DNA from: Verrucomicrobiia bacterium
GTDB lineage: Bacteria; Verrucomicrobiota; Verrucomicrobiia; Verrucomicrobiales; Akkermansiaceae
DNA: 35,391 nt
Assembly: GCA_030432565.1 (NCBI GenBank)
Contig: JAUIGV010000046.1
Coordinates: forward strand, 1 to 35,391
Reading direction: 5' to 3'
Shown piece after piece: positions 22,160 through 30,899 of the stretch; position 1 is the first letter of the stretch, and each line of letters starts with the position of its first letter. The notes under the pieces were generated by a model. The model was not told the DNA's origin. It did no database searches and saw only the letters and a list, made by a program, of their open reading frames with translations. The position numbers were made by a program, and so were the translations under genes.

Positions 22160-23266
22160 TTACCTGCCGCCGACGAGAGTGCGGTAAACTTCGAAATCGT
22201 CTTCAAGGATGACAAGGTCGGCATGATAGCCCGGCTCGATCTTGCCGACATTCGGAAGGCCCAGCGAGGTCGCTTGATTCCATGAGGTGGTGGCAACGAT
22301 TTCAGAGAGGGGTTCGCCGGTGATTTCGTGGATGAGCTTGAGCCCGCGATTGTATCGCAAGGTCGACCCGGCGAGTGCTCCATTGCTTTTGAGACGAGCG
22401 ATGCCGTCTTCGATGACTACCTCAAGCCCGCCGAGGGTCGTTTCGCCATCGGGTTGCCAGGAGGACGAGACAGAGTCGGTGATCAGCATGAGATTCTCGC
22501 GCGGCACCCGGGCGAACACGAGTTCGAGCATTTCGGGGGCGAGGTGAATGCCGTCTGCAATGAGTTCGAGGTGAAGCGAGTCGTCGAGAAGGCCGGCTCC
22601 GACCACTCCGATTTCGCGATGGTGCAAGCCGGTCATGGCATTGCCAAAATGGGTGAGGTGCCTGAGTCCGTATCCGGCTGCCTCCATTACGGTGGCGTAG
22701 TCGGCTTTGGTGTGCGCTGCCGAGGGGGTGATGCCCATGGCTGATGCTTCGCGGATCAGGTTAAGAGCCCCCGGGATTTCGGGAGCGAGCGAAAGGATGA
22801 GCGCGGGAAAGATCTCATGGAGTTCCCGAAGCTCGTTGAGATCAGGCGGGCGGACAAACTCGGGATTTTGGGCTCCGGCCTGCTCGCGGTTGATGAACGG
22901 CCCCTCGAGGTGAATGCCTGGAATATTCAAGGGAGCGGAGTCAGCCCAGTTTTCAACGGTGCGGACGATTTCGATGAGCCTTTCCTGTAGTTGGGTCAGG
23001 GTGGTGGGGAGCCAGGTGGTCACTCCTTCCTTGAGCTTGGTTTGCGCAATGTGCTCGAGCCCTTTGGAAGAAGCATCGCAGACATCGGCACCATCCGCGC
23101 CGTGGCTGTGGATATCGATGAATCCCGGCAGCAACATTTTTCCGCCCAGATCAAGATCGCCCGAGGTGTGGTTGGCGATTTCGGTGATCTTGCCATTTTC
23201 GATGAAAACACTGGCACCTTCGCGGTCCAGACCGGGTGAAATGATACGGGCGTTGGTAAGAAGCAT
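22160..23266 (-). CDS. nagA: N-acetylglucosamine-6-phosphate deacetylase
   Basis: The 368-residue amidohydrolase has PGFIDIHSHG with the His-x-His pair (53, 55), HLEGPF with Glu121, His185 in SAAHTKA, His206 in THFGNAM, and the catalytic Asp264 in LITDSV. These are the NagA metal-site residues. It converts GlcNAc-6-phosphate to glucosamine-6-phosphate for amino-sugar use and cell-wall recycling. No nagB or transporter is adjacent. Its ATG shares one base with the pgsA stop (TGATG), so the two form an operon. Confidence 0.93.
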   Translation of the reverse strand: MLLTNARIISPGLDREGASVFIENGKITEIANHTSGDLDLGGKMLLPGFIDIHSHGADGADVCDASSKGLEHIAQTKLKEGVTTWLPTTLTQLQERLIEIVRTVENWADSAPLNIPGIHLEGPFINREQAGAQNPEFVRPPDLNELRELHEIFPALILSLAPEIPGALNLIREASAMGITPSAAHTKADYATVMEAAGYGLRHLTHFGNAMTGLHHREIGVVGAGLLDDSLHLELIADGIHLAPEMLELVFARVPRENLMLITDSVSSSWQPDGETTLGGLEVVIEDGIARLKSNGALAGSTLRYNRGLKLIHEITGEPLSEIVATTSWNQATSLGLPNVGKIEPGYHADLVILEDDFEVYRTLVGGR

Positions 23267-23847
23267 CAGTCGAGAAGCAATTTCCAGGATTTCTTAAGGT
23301 AGTTGAGACCGGAAAGCAGGGTCAAGGCCAGAGCACCGTAGAGGAAGCCCGGGAAGAGCCAGCTTGCGGGAGAGGTCAGGTTTTGTAGGAAGAGGAGAAT
23401 TCCTTCGTTGGGACGGGATGAATCAAGAATGAGCCAGAGAAGGCAGGTGATTCCGAAGGCGAGTTGCAAGGTCGTTTTCCATTTGCCGAGGTTGTCGGCA
23501 GCGATGACCTGTCCCTTGTCCACTGCGATCTGACGCAGTCCGGTGACCAGAAACTCCCGGCCGATGATCACGCAGGTGACCCAAACCGGGCAGAGGTTTT
23601 GGCTGGTGAAGAAAACGAAGGCGGAGGCGACGAGGATCTTGTCTGCAAGAGGATCGAGCAGTTTGCCGAGCGAGGTGACGAGGTTCATCTTACGCGCCAG
23701 ATAACCATCGAGCCAATCGGAGATGGTTGCGATGACAAAGGTGATCAGGGCGATCACAAGGGCAGTCGTGCCTCCCAAGCTGGCGCAAACGACAAAAACC
23801 GCCGTCAAAACGAGGCGGGCGAAGGTGATGGAATTCGGGAGATTCAC
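23266..23847 (-). CDS. pgsA: CDP-diacylglycerol-glycerol-3-phosphate 3-phosphatidyltransferase
   Basis: The 193-residue product has four or five membrane helices and the CDP-alcohol phosphotransferase signature Asp44-x2-Asp47-Gly-x2-Ala-Arg-x8-Gly-x3-Asp65-x3-Asp69. PgsA makes phosphatidylglycerophosphate, the precursor of phosphatidylglycerol, in the inner membrane. The open frame reaches 23919 with a TTG start, but family members start at an MNLPN motif. The GTG at 23847 gives exactly that (NLPNSITFARL), so it is chosen. It is operonic with nagA downstream. Confidence 0.92.
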   Translation of the reverse strand: MNLPNSITFARLVLTAVFVVCASLGGTTALVIALITFVIATISDWLDGYLARKMNLVTSLGKLLDPLADKILVASAFVFFTSQNLCPVWVTCVIIGREFLVTGLRQIAVDKGQVIAADNLGKWKTTLQLAFGITCLLWLILDSSRPNEGILLFLQNLTSPASWLFPGFLYGALALTLLSGLNYLKKSWKLLLD

Positions 23848-23949
23848 GGGGTGGCGGGAGTGTGACGCAGCGATTGCCGAGAAACAACCTTTTGCGACCT
23901 TGCGGGGGTGATTTGACAAGAACTCCGGTCGTGAGCTATCTATCGAGGC

Positions 23950-24732
23950 ATGAAGACAGCGCTAAAAAAGGTTTTGAAGTCAAAGGGGGTCACCTTGCTC
24001 CTTCCGATTGTGGTCATCGGGTGCGCGGCGCCGGCCGCTTATAACGCAAATACCGGCCAGGTTGCGATTCGTCCGGCGTCTTCGGGCCTGATCCAGCAGG
24101 GGGCGGCGGCGTTTGAGAAGTATAAAAAGACCAAGCCGATTTCGCGCGACGCAAACGCGCGGGCGAAGGTAAATCGGGTCGCAAATCGTCTGAAGCCGGT
24201 GGTGAATTTACCCGGTGCGCGATGGGAATTCGAGGTTTTCGAAGATTCATCGGCCAATGCCTTTGCCCTTCCGGGCGGGAAAGTGGGCGTGAACACGGGG
24301 CTTTTAAAAATCGCCCAGACGGATGGGCAGCTCGCGGCGGTGGTGGCTCACGAGATGGCCCATGTGACCTCGAATCACGCTCAGTCACGGATTCAGCGGA
24401 ATCAAACCGTCGCGTTAGGTGGGGCGATTCTGGGGGCTGTTCTGAGCGGTGCCGAGAATGGCCAGCAACTTGGACAATTGGCTCAGAAGGGGGGCGAGAT
24501 TGCTTTCGGCCTGACCTTTTCGCGGGCCCAGGAACTGGAAGCCGACCGGATTGGAACGCTTTTCATGGCGCGTGCGGGCTATGATCCTGCCGAGGCCATC
24601 ACCCTGTGGCAGAAAATGGGAGCGAGCCAGCAAAGCCGCACTCCCGAACTCTTGAGCACGCATCCGGTGAGTTCGACCCGCATTCAGAAGTTGCGCGAAT
24701 TCATGCCGACCGCGCAGGCCCAGCGTCGCTAG
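23950..24732 (+). CDS. M48 family zinc metalloprotease, lipoprotein
   Basis: The 260-residue product has a lipobox VIGC with the lipidated Cys at residue 25. The peptidase M48 domain contains HEMAH at 134 to 138 (His134, His138 zinc ligands, Glu135 catalytic) and a third ligand in ELEADRIG at about 195. A SHPVS-type segment (LLSTHPVSSTRIQKL) near the C-terminus is also typical. These enzymes degrade misfolded envelope proteins (LoiP/YcaL and BepA-type). It has no TPR domain, so it is closer to LoiP than BepA. It sits 15 bases before the DUF6528 gene and is probably co-transcribed with it. Confidence 0.92.
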   Translation: MKTALKKVLKSKGVTLLLPIVVIGCAAPAAYNANTGQVAIRPASSGLIQQGAAAFEKYKKTKPISRDANARAKVNRVANRLKPVVNLPGARWEFEVFEDSSANAFALPGGKVGVNTGLLKIAQTDGQLAAVVAHEMAHVTSNHAQSRIQRNQTVALGGAILGAVLSGAENGQQLGQLAQKGGEIAFGLTFSRAQELEADRIGTLFMARAGYDPAEAITLWQKMGASQQSRTPELLSTHPVSSTRIQKLREFMPTAQAQRR

Positions 24733-24747
24733 ATTAAGAACAAGGGC

Positions 24748-26136
24748 ATGAAGTTTTTCGGAGCCTTGCTCCTTTCGATCTTTTTTGGGCTGCAGACCCT
24801 GGCAGCGGGTCCGGCAGATCTCATCATCTGCGGGATGGAGAAAGTCTTCGTCGTTCCGGCAAAAGGGGGCGGAGTAAGCTTGTGGGAATGGACTGCGGAG
24901 TCCTCGCCCAAAATCCCGGCAGCGATGCGATCGGACTTTGCGACAACCGACGAGTGCAAACCCTATGAAGGATGTCTCTTGGTGACGTCTTCCAGCGGAG
25001 GAGTGGCCTTGATTGAACGGGAAACGAAGGAGTGTCTCTTTTTTACGAAGGTCCGAAACGCACACAGTGCTTGTCTCTTGCCCGGAGGTTTGATCGCAGT
25101 GGCCTCCAGTTTCGGAGGCGATCAGTTGGTGATTTTTGATTTGGAGAAATCGGGTGCCGGGTTGGCTCCGAAGATGAAGCTCCCGCTGTATGGAGCCCAT
25201 GGAGTTGAGTGGGATTGGCGGAGACAGTGCCTTTGGGCTCTCGGGACCGAGGTTCTGCTAAAGATCGAGATCAAGAACGACGAGGCGTTGGTGGTTGAGA
25301 GATTCAATCTTCCCACATCAGGTGGCCATGATCTCACCTGGTGGAGTGCGAGCGAGTTGGTATTGTCGGTGGATCACCATTGTTACTTGTTCTCCGCAAT
25401 CGCGAAAGAGTTCATTCCCTTTCGTCCGCTGGCCGATGAGGAGAAGGTGAAGTCGATTCACCGGAATCAAAAAACCGGCAGAATGGTTTGGCACCGGGGG
25501 GCAAAAGAGACCTGGTGGAGTGATACCATTCGTTTTGGCAGGCCTGAAGAGACGCGCGTTCTCGAAGGTGAAAATATTTACAAGGTTCGCTGGGATGAGC
25601 CGCGGGTGAGACCGGTCGAAATCTCGGATATCGTCGATCCATCTTTGAAGCCTCGATTGAGTATTTTGGAAGATGGGGGCTACTCGGAGCGAAGCCGGAT
25701 GATTGTGGATCTGGATGGGGACGGCATGAGCGACATGTTGCTTTCAGGAGTTCCCGCCGAGTCTGCCACAATGGTAGGACCGTGGACGGTCCTGCTCCGG
25801 AGGGAAGAGGGATTCGTGAAAGCGGGGGAGGTCTTTGCGCACCCGGCGGCGATCTCGTTCGAGGAGGATCAGAGCAGGATTTCAGAAGAGCTAAACAAGC
25901 GTCGTTTTGCGAGGATTTGGGTTTACCTGAAGTCCAGCGGTCGAGCCGGCTCTTTTGGCTACCATCGCGTGGGGGAATCTATCGTGGATGAACTGCAAAA
26001 GGTCGAAATCTATCCCGGGGATGGTGGCACCACTCTGGGGAATGCTCTTTATGAGGCAGCCTTTCGGGAGTCTCCGATTCCCTTCCAGATCGAGCGAAGT
26101 AGGACGTCCGAGGAAGGGAAAGTGACCTGGCAATAA
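24748..26136 (+). CDS. Secreted DUF6528-like beta-propeller protein
   Basis: The 462-residue product has a signal peptide (about residues 1 to 20, ending LAA). A propeller domain runs from about 23 to 240: DLIICGMEKVFVV, STDECKPYEG-like, SSSGGVALIERETKE, NAHSACLLPGG, HGVEWDWRRQCLWALG and GGHDLTWW. This is the DUF6528 pattern as I recall it. Near residue 325 DLDGDGMSDMLLSG looks like a calcium-binding FG-GAP repeat. The C-terminal part is unassigned. Secreted proteins of this type are common in Bacteroidota and Verrucomicrobiota and may bind carbohydrate. It follows the M48 gene closely. Confidence 0.82.
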   Translation: MKFFGALLLSIFFGLQTLAAGPADLIICGMEKVFVVPAKGGGVSLWEWTAESSPKIPAAMRSDFATTDECKPYEGCLLVTSSSGGVALIERETKECLFFTKVRNAHSACLLPGGLIAVASSFGGDQLVIFDLEKSGAGLAPKMKLPLYGAHGVEWDWRRQCLWALGTEVLLKIEIKNDEALVVERFNLPTSGGHDLTWWSASELVLSVDHHCYLFSAIAKEFIPFRPLADEEKVKSIHRNQKTGRMVWHRGAKETWWSDTIRFGRPEETRVLEGENIYKVRWDEPRVRPVEISDIVDPSLKPRLSILEDGGYSERSRMIVDLDGDGMSDMLLSGVPAESATMVGPWTVLLRREEGFVKAGEVFAHPAAISFEEDQSRISEELNKRRFARIWVYLKSSGRAGSFGYHRVGESIVDELQKVEIYPGDGGTTLGNALYEAAFRESPIPFQIERSRTSEEGKVTWQ

Positions 26137-26155
26137 AGCCAATACGCAAGGCGCT

Positions 26156-26473
26156 TCAAAAAAAGGGGGCGCACTTTTGCTTCAACAAGGCAATTAAGTC
26201 ATCGCTCATGAAGTCGTAGTTGTCGGGGATGCCAAGGACGACGACCCGTTTGCCGCGAAGGGCGGAGGAGTAGTCACGAGTGAGCTTGGCGCGATGGCTT
26301 GATTCCATCGCGACGATCAAGTCCGCCCATTCGATTTGCTCGTCCGAAAGGCGGACGTCGGCATCGCGATTCAGTCCGGCCGAGTCTGTCTCGAGGTCTG
26401 GAGCTTCTGCGAAAATATGCTCGGCAGTCGGGCTGCGGAGTCGGTTTTTGGAGCAGAGAAAGAGAACGCGCAC
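26156..26473 (-). CDS. Low-molecular-weight protein tyrosine phosphatase-like protein
   Basis: The product of about 105 residues has the P-loop FLCSKNRLRSPTAE with Cys and Arg spaced as C-x5-R and a Ser following, and a PDNYDF segment late in the chain holding the general-acid Asp. This matches short tyrosine phosphatase-like proteins found without a full LMW-PTP C-terminus. The start is given at the GTG at 26473 because family members open MRVLFLC. A TTG directly before it (26476) is possible and abuts the PQQ gene stop. It may dephosphorylate a protein tyrosine or small molecule. The substrate is unknown. Confidence 0.83.
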   Translation of the reverse strand: MRVLFLCSKNRLRSPTAEHIFAEAPDLETDSAGLNRDADVRLSDEQIEWADLIVAMESSHRAKLTRDYSSALRGKRVVVLGIPDNYDFMSDDLIALLKQKCAPFF

Positions 26474-26476
26474 CAA

Positions 26477-27754
26477 CTACTTTTTGAGGTCGACGCAGAG
26501 AAGTTTGTTCTGTCCGCGCATGAGGAGCTTTCCGTCACTCAGGGCCAGGGGGCTCCAGTAGCGGAGATCTTTTTTACTCGTAGGGTCGGTCCCGAACACG
26601 TTGGCCTCGGCGAGGAGTTTGAAGCCTTTTGGTGAGGGGTCAACGAGGCGAAGGATTCCGTTCTCGCCGTCCTGAACGATGATGATGCCATCGGCATAGA
26701 GGCTGGCGCCACGTCCCATGAAGGGATCGTTTCCTGTGCTCCAAAGTTCTTTTCCATCGAGGTCGAAGCAGACCAAACCTCCTTTTTTGCGGCGGGTTGC
26801 GGTCTTGTGATTGGAGTTCTCGTTGGCAAGAAAGTAGAGATGACCGTCGATCACGAAGGGAGGATGAACCTGGCTTCCTTTCTGGGTGGTCCAGAGTTCT
26901 TTGACTTCGAATTCACTGCCGGATTTCTTAATCGAGAGCATTTTAGATCCGCCATCATATCCGCCCGAGACGAAGAGGCGGTCCTTGTCGACCTGGACGG
27001 GAACGGTGATGGGAATGCGGTTTTGGTAGAGCTTGCTGGACCAAAGTTTTTTGCCGGACTTTGGATCGTAGCTATTGAGTCCGCCTTCGTCACCGGCGGT
27101 GAGGAGAATGATCTGCTCGGTTCCGCCAAAGTTTGCCACAACGGGGGAGGAATGGGAGTCGCTGATGCCGCTGCTTTTCCAGAGCTCTTTACCCGTTTTT
27201 TTATCCCAGCCGGCGATACCGGTCTTTTCTCCGAAAGGCATCACGATGAGGGTGTCGCCAACAATGAGAGTGCACTGGGCGTATCCCCACTTGGGGGTCT
27301 TGGCGTCAGGGTAGCGCTCGGAGAGCTTGATCTTCCAATCGGCTTTTCCAGTCTTACGGTTGATGCGGAAGACTTCGCCGAAGCTGCCGAGAAAATAGAC
27401 GGCATCATCCTCCACGGTGGGCACGCTGCGGGATCCGGGGTAGGAGGGTTCGCCCTCGGATTCACTCTCGTAGCGCCACTTTTCTTTTCCGCTTTTGAAG
27501 TCAAGACAGAGGAGCATGTCTTTTTCCTGCTCGACGCGATCGCCGAGGAAAACTTCATCGCCCGAGATGGCCGCGCCGCCAAATCCGCCTTCGAGCTCGG
27601 CGGTCCACTCGATTTCGGGGCCGCTTTTCGGGAATGATTTTACGAGTCCGGTCTCAGCCGAGGTGGCGTTTCCGTTGGGTCCCAGGAACCGGGGCCAATC
27701 GTTTGCGGTGAGGGCGGCGGTGGTCAGGGTGGCAAGGAGGAGTTGCAGTCTCAT
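26477..27754 (-). CDS. Exported PQQ-like beta-propeller repeat protein
   Basis: The 425-residue product has a signal peptide ending about residue 17 and the WPRFLGPNGNATSAETGL opening typical of PQQ-binding-like propellers. Repeats of the form LLCLDFKSGKEKWRYE, RINRKTGKADWKIKL and GWDKKTGKELWKSSG follow through the chain. Such proteins form an eight-bladed propeller like BamB or dehydrogenases but often lack cofactor. No PQQ-binding residues are evident, so a structural or binding role is more likely. The phosphatase-like gene follows at once on the same strand. Confidence 0.88.
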   Translation of the reverse strand: MRLQLLLATLTTAALTANDWPRFLGPNGNATSAETGLVKSFPKSGPEIEWTAELEGGFGGAAISGDEVFLGDRVEQEKDMLLCLDFKSGKEKWRYESESEGEPSYPGSRSVPTVEDDAVYFLGSFGEVFRINRKTGKADWKIKLSERYPDAKTPKWGYAQCTLIVGDTLIVMPFGEKTGIAGWDKKTGKELWKSSGISDSHSSPVVANFGGTEQIILLTAGDEGGLNSYDPKSGKKLWSSKLYQNRIPITVPVQVDKDRLFVSGGYDGGSKMLSIKKSGSEFEVKELWTTQKGSQVHPPFVIDGHLYFLANENSNHKTATRRKKGGLVCFDLDGKELWSTGNDPFMGRGASLYADGIIIVQDGENGILRLVDPSPKGFKLLAEANVFGTDPTSKKDLRYWSPLALSDGKLLMRGQNKLLCVDLKK

Positions 27755-27839
27755 ATCTTTGTGGAGATTATCGGGTGTCGGGGATGATCGGCCAGCGGGA
27801 AATCACGGCCGGGTCTTTCCGGGTAGAAAACACCCACTC

Positions 27840-29114
27840 ATGTCCAAATCTCTCAAATTGCTGTTCTTTTTTGTTCCGTATCTTTTGCACGCTGCGCCTT
27901 TGCGGTATCAGCCGGCTCCGCTCGACAATCCTTTGAAGGGTCTGGTTCCCTATGCTTCCACTTGGAAGAAGGAAGAGAAGTTCCCTCACTCCATGGAGTT
28001 CCAGTATTTCGCGATGGGCGAGTTGATGAAGGGATGGGGGCAATACGATTGGAGGGTTTTGGAGGGAGCCCTGGAGAAGGCAAAAGCAGGTGGGAGGCAG
28101 TTGATTTTTCGAATCTACCTGGAGTATCCGGGGAAAGACGATGTCCTTCCGGCGTTTCTTCTGCAGGAGGGGATTAAGGTGACTCGTTGGGCTGAGGAGA
28201 GTGGCAAGCAGGTCGTGACGCCGGACTATGAGAGCGAGGTGGTTCGCCGGGCGATTCGTGATTTCATTGGTGCTTTGGGAAAGAAGTACGACGGTGATCC
28301 GAGAGTTGGTTTTATCACTGCTGGAATCCTCGGCCTGTGGGGAGAGTGGCACAATTACCCTCGTGAAGATCTCGAGGCTTCGAAAGAGGTTCAGCTGGAA
28401 GTGATGCAAGCCTTTGAGCAGGCCTTTCCAAAAACGCGGGTTCTCCTGCGCTATCCTGCCGGTGGGAATGATGGGAATTATGCCGACAACCGGAAGGCGA
28501 GGTTCGGATATCACGATGATTCCTTTGCCTGGGCCACGGTTCCCCGCGCAGGGAAGGGGGATGAGTGGTTTTTTGTGCCCAAGTTGAAGAAAGCAGGCCT
28601 TACGGAGAAGTGGAAGGAGCATCCAATTGGAGGAGAGATCCGGCCGGAGATTTGGTCAACGGTTTTCACTGGCAAGAGGAAGGGGCAGCAGCAGGACTTT
28701 CGAAAATGTGTCAATGCGACCCACGTGAGTTGGTTGATGGATTCGGGGATGTTTTCGGATGGTTTTCCACAGAACGAGGAACGTCGAAAGCGTGCTTCAG
28801 AGGAAGTCTCCAGAATGGGCTACGAACTGCATCTTTCTGCGGTCGAATTCAGGAACGGGGAAGTTAAGATTACGGTTGAGAATCGTGGCGTCGCCCCATT
28901 TTACTACGATTGGCCCGTGAAACTTCGTGCCGGAGAGGTTGTTGAGACGGGTTGGAAACTCAGCAAGGTTTTGCCGGGGGAACCGGTGGTTTGGAGGGCG
29001 AAGATTCCGGATGACGGGGAAGTCGCGATTCAGGTGCCGAACCCGATGGAAGGCGGGCGTGATTTGAAGTTTGCCAATCAAGGATATCAAGACGGTTGGT
29101 TGCAGCTGAGGTGA
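27840..29114 (+). CDS. Secreted DUF4832-type protein (TIM barrel plus C-terminal domain)
   Basis: The 424-residue product has a signal peptide (about residues 1 to 18, ending HAA) followed by PLDNPLKGLVPYAST, a typical opening of DUF4874/DUF4832 proteins. A TIM-barrel-like region follows with FQYFAMGELMKGW, LIFRIYLEYPGK, ITAGILGLWGEWHNYP (a Glu in a GEWH motif at a likely active-site position) and LLRYPAGGN. The C-terminal part is beta-sandwich-like (VKITVENRGVAPFYYDWPV). This family is thought to act on carbohydrates but no reaction is established. A longer upstream frame through the PQQ gene was rejected. Confidence 0.85.
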   Translation: MSKSLKLLFFFVPYLLHAAPLRYQPAPLDNPLKGLVPYASTWKKEEKFPHSMEFQYFAMGELMKGWGQYDWRVLEGALEKAKAGGRQLIFRIYLEYPGKDDVLPAFLLQEGIKVTRWAEESGKQVVTPDYESEVVRRAIRDFIGALGKKYDGDPRVGFITAGILGLWGEWHNYPREDLEASKEVQLEVMQAFEQAFPKTRVLLRYPAGGNDGNYADNRKARFGYHDDSFAWATVPRAGKGDEWFFVPKLKKAGLTEKWKEHPIGGEIRPEIWSTVFTGKRKGQQQDFRKCVNATHVSWLMDSGMFSDGFPQNEERRKRASEEVSRMGYELHLSAVEFRNGEVKITVENRGVAPFYYDWPVKLRAGEVVETGWKLSKVLPGEPVVWRAKIPDDGEVAIQVPNPMEGGRDLKFANQGYQDGWLQLR

Positions 29115-29120
29115 TACGAA

Positions 29121-29154
29121 AGAGCCCGTGGCCGCCGAAAGGGGCACGGGCTCT
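29121..29154. terminator. Bidirectional terminator-like hairpin between convergent genes
   Basis: AGAGCCCGTG and CACGGGCTCT form a perfect 10 base-pair stem extended inward by GCC/GGC, between the convergent DUF4832 and lysS genes. Only a short T-run follows on the + side, so intrinsic activity is less sure. Confidence 0.6.
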
Positions 29155-29176
29155 GGGATGAGGTTTTGCGAGATGA

Positions 29177-30661
29177 TCAGTCCTTGCGCTTGAGCTGCGG
29201 GAAGAGGACAACATCGCGGATGGTGGGTGCTCCGGTGAGGAGCATGATGAGGCGATCGATGCCGATTCCAATGCCGCCTGCAGGAGGCATGCCGTGTTCC
29301 AGAGCTTCGACGAAGTCCTCGTCGATTTCCTGGGCTTCGCCGCCGGTTTGTTCTTGAAGGCGACGGCGTTGAGCGTCGGGGTCGTTCAGTTCGGAGTAGC
29401 CGGGGGAGATTTCCTGTCCGTTGATGATGAGCTCGTAAACATCGATCACTGATGGGTTCTCCGGGTTCTCCTTTGCGAGCGGGATGAGCTTGGAGTCAAC
29501 GTGGGTCACGAAACAGGGGTTAAAGGTGTGCTCTTCGACGAGCTTCTCGAAAACCTGCTGGGTCACTTCGTAGTCTTCCAGGTGGTCGTGGATCTCGAGC
29601 TTGAATTCGGACTGGGCCTTGGCGCGGCGCTCATCCGGTGAGAGGTCGAACCAATCGTCGCCTGCGACTTCCTTGATCAGAGTTTGATAGGGAGCTCGTT
29701 TCCAGGGGCGGGAGAGGTCGAGGGTGCGGAGATGCTCGCCATTTTCGTCCTTGTGCTCGATCTGGAGGGTGCCGAAGAATTTTTCGGCGAGGTGACAGAC
29801 CATTTCTTCGACAAGGTCGGCCATGATCTCGAAGTCTCCGTAAGCCTGGTAAGCTTCGAGCATGGTGAACTCGGGATTGTGACGGCGCGAGATTCCTTCA
29901 TTTCGGAAGTTGCGATTGAGTTCAAAGACCTTGATCAGGCCGCCAACAAGGAGGCGCTTGAGGTGAAGCTCGGGCGCGATGCGCATGGTGAGCGGCATGC
30001 CGAGGGCGTTGTGATGGGTCTCGAAGGGCTTGGCGGCCGCACCGCCGGCGACATCGTGAAGCATGGGGGTTTCGACTTCGAGGTAACCGCGCTCGTGGAG
30101 GAAGTTGCGGATCTCGGCGACGATCTTGGAACGCATAATGAAAAGGTCGGCGCTTTCCTGGTTCGACATGAGGTCGAGGTGGCGCTTGCGGTACTTTGTT
30201 TCGCGGTCGGAGAGCCCGTGCCACTTGTCGGGCATGGGGCGGAGAGCTTTTGAGAGAACCGTGAGCTTGTCCACTTTGACCGAGGGTTCGCCCTTGCCCG
30301 TGGTAAAGGTTTCGCCATCGACTCCGATCCAGTCGCCGAGGTCGAGACACTGGTAGGCCTCCCAATCGGTTTCGGAGACGCCTTTCTTGTTGAGGTAAAT
30401 TTGGATGCGACCGTGGGCATCGCCGAGGGTGGCGAATACGGATTTGCCCATGTCGCGAATGGCGAGGAGCCGGCCTCCAAGTTTGACGGGTTTATCATTT
30501 TCGAAATTGGCCTTGAGATCACCCGGGGTGGTGGTGGTCTCAAAGGCGGCGCCATAAGGGTTGAGGCCCAATTCCTTGAGTTTCGCAAGTTTCTCGCGCC
30601 GGACGGCAATGAGTTCCTCGGAAGTGGATTGGGGCTGTTTAGGCGTTTGTTCGTCGCTCAT
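29177..30661 (-). CDS. lysS: Lysyl-tRNA synthetase, class II
   Basis: The 494-residue product has the N-terminal OB-fold anticodon domain (about residues 55 to 150: VKLGGRLLAIRDMG, QIYLNKKG) and the class II catalytic core. Motif 2 is FRNEGISRRHNPEFTMLEAY, and motif 3 is GIGIGIDRLIMLLTG near the C-terminus. ETPML, PELHLKRLLVGG and EISPGYSELNDP fit LysS exactly. It charges tRNA-Lys in the cytoplasm. Length is normal. The ATG at 30661 starts an acidic, Gln-rich extension of about 12 residues. It shares a 238-base gap with ilvA. Confidence 0.97.
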   Translation of the reverse strand: MSDEQTPKQPQSTSEELIAVRREKLAKLKELGLNPYGAAFETTTTPGDLKANFENDKPVKLGGRLLAIRDMGKSVFATLGDAHGRIQIYLNKKGVSETDWEAYQCLDLGDWIGVDGETFTTGKGEPSVKVDKLTVLSKALRPMPDKWHGLSDRETKYRKRHLDLMSNQESADLFIMRSKIVAEIRNFLHERGYLEVETPMLHDVAGGAAAKPFETHHNALGMPLTMRIAPELHLKRLLVGGLIKVFELNRNFRNEGISRRHNPEFTMLEAYQAYGDFEIMADLVEEMVCHLAEKFFGTLQIEHKDENGEHLRTLDLSRPWKRAPYQTLIKEVAGDDWFDLSPDERRAKAQSEFKLEIHDHLEDYEVTQQVFEKLVEEHTFNPCFVTHVDSKLIPLAKENPENPSVIDVYELIINGQEISPGYSELNDPDAQRRRLQEQTGGEAQEIDEDFVEALEHGMPPAGGIGIGIDRLIMLLTGAPTIRDVVLFPQLKRKD

Positions 30662-30758
30662 TTCGGCGGGACTCTAGGAGCTTAAAGGGACTTGAACAGC
30701 GTAAATCCACCCCATTGAAGCTGTTAGAGTGACAAAGTTCTTGTCGATAGGGCAAAAA

Positions 30759-30857
30759 ATGGTTTCCTTGCATCAGATTTCACAATTTGGGGGGGACAGC
30801 AGCCCTGTTCAGTTTCTTCGGAAGCCGACGGGGCTGCTGCATGTAGAGCTGGTGTGA
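30759..30857 (+). promoter_or_regulatory. Possible ilvA leader: short ORF over a stable hairpin
   Basis: A 32-codon frame with GATAGGG before its ATG ends in codons for Gly-Leu-Leu-His-Val-Glu-Leu-Val. Inside it CAGCAGCCCTGT (30797-30808) pairs with ACGGGGCTGCTG (30828-30839), enclosing a UUCG-capped small stem. The Leu/Val codons lie on the 3' arm, as in amino-acid attenuators. No clear T-run follows, so attenuation is only suggested. Confidence 0.35.
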
Positions 30858-30899
30858 TTGAAGCGTGTGTTTTTGGCCAATTTTTGAGAAAGGTGGGGC

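Noticed and set aside
26807-27637. Plus-strand frame of 276 residues opposite the PQQ-like gene
   Set aside because: It is a shadow frame rich in Gly, Glu, Asp and Phe opposite the propeller repeats, with no family similarity.
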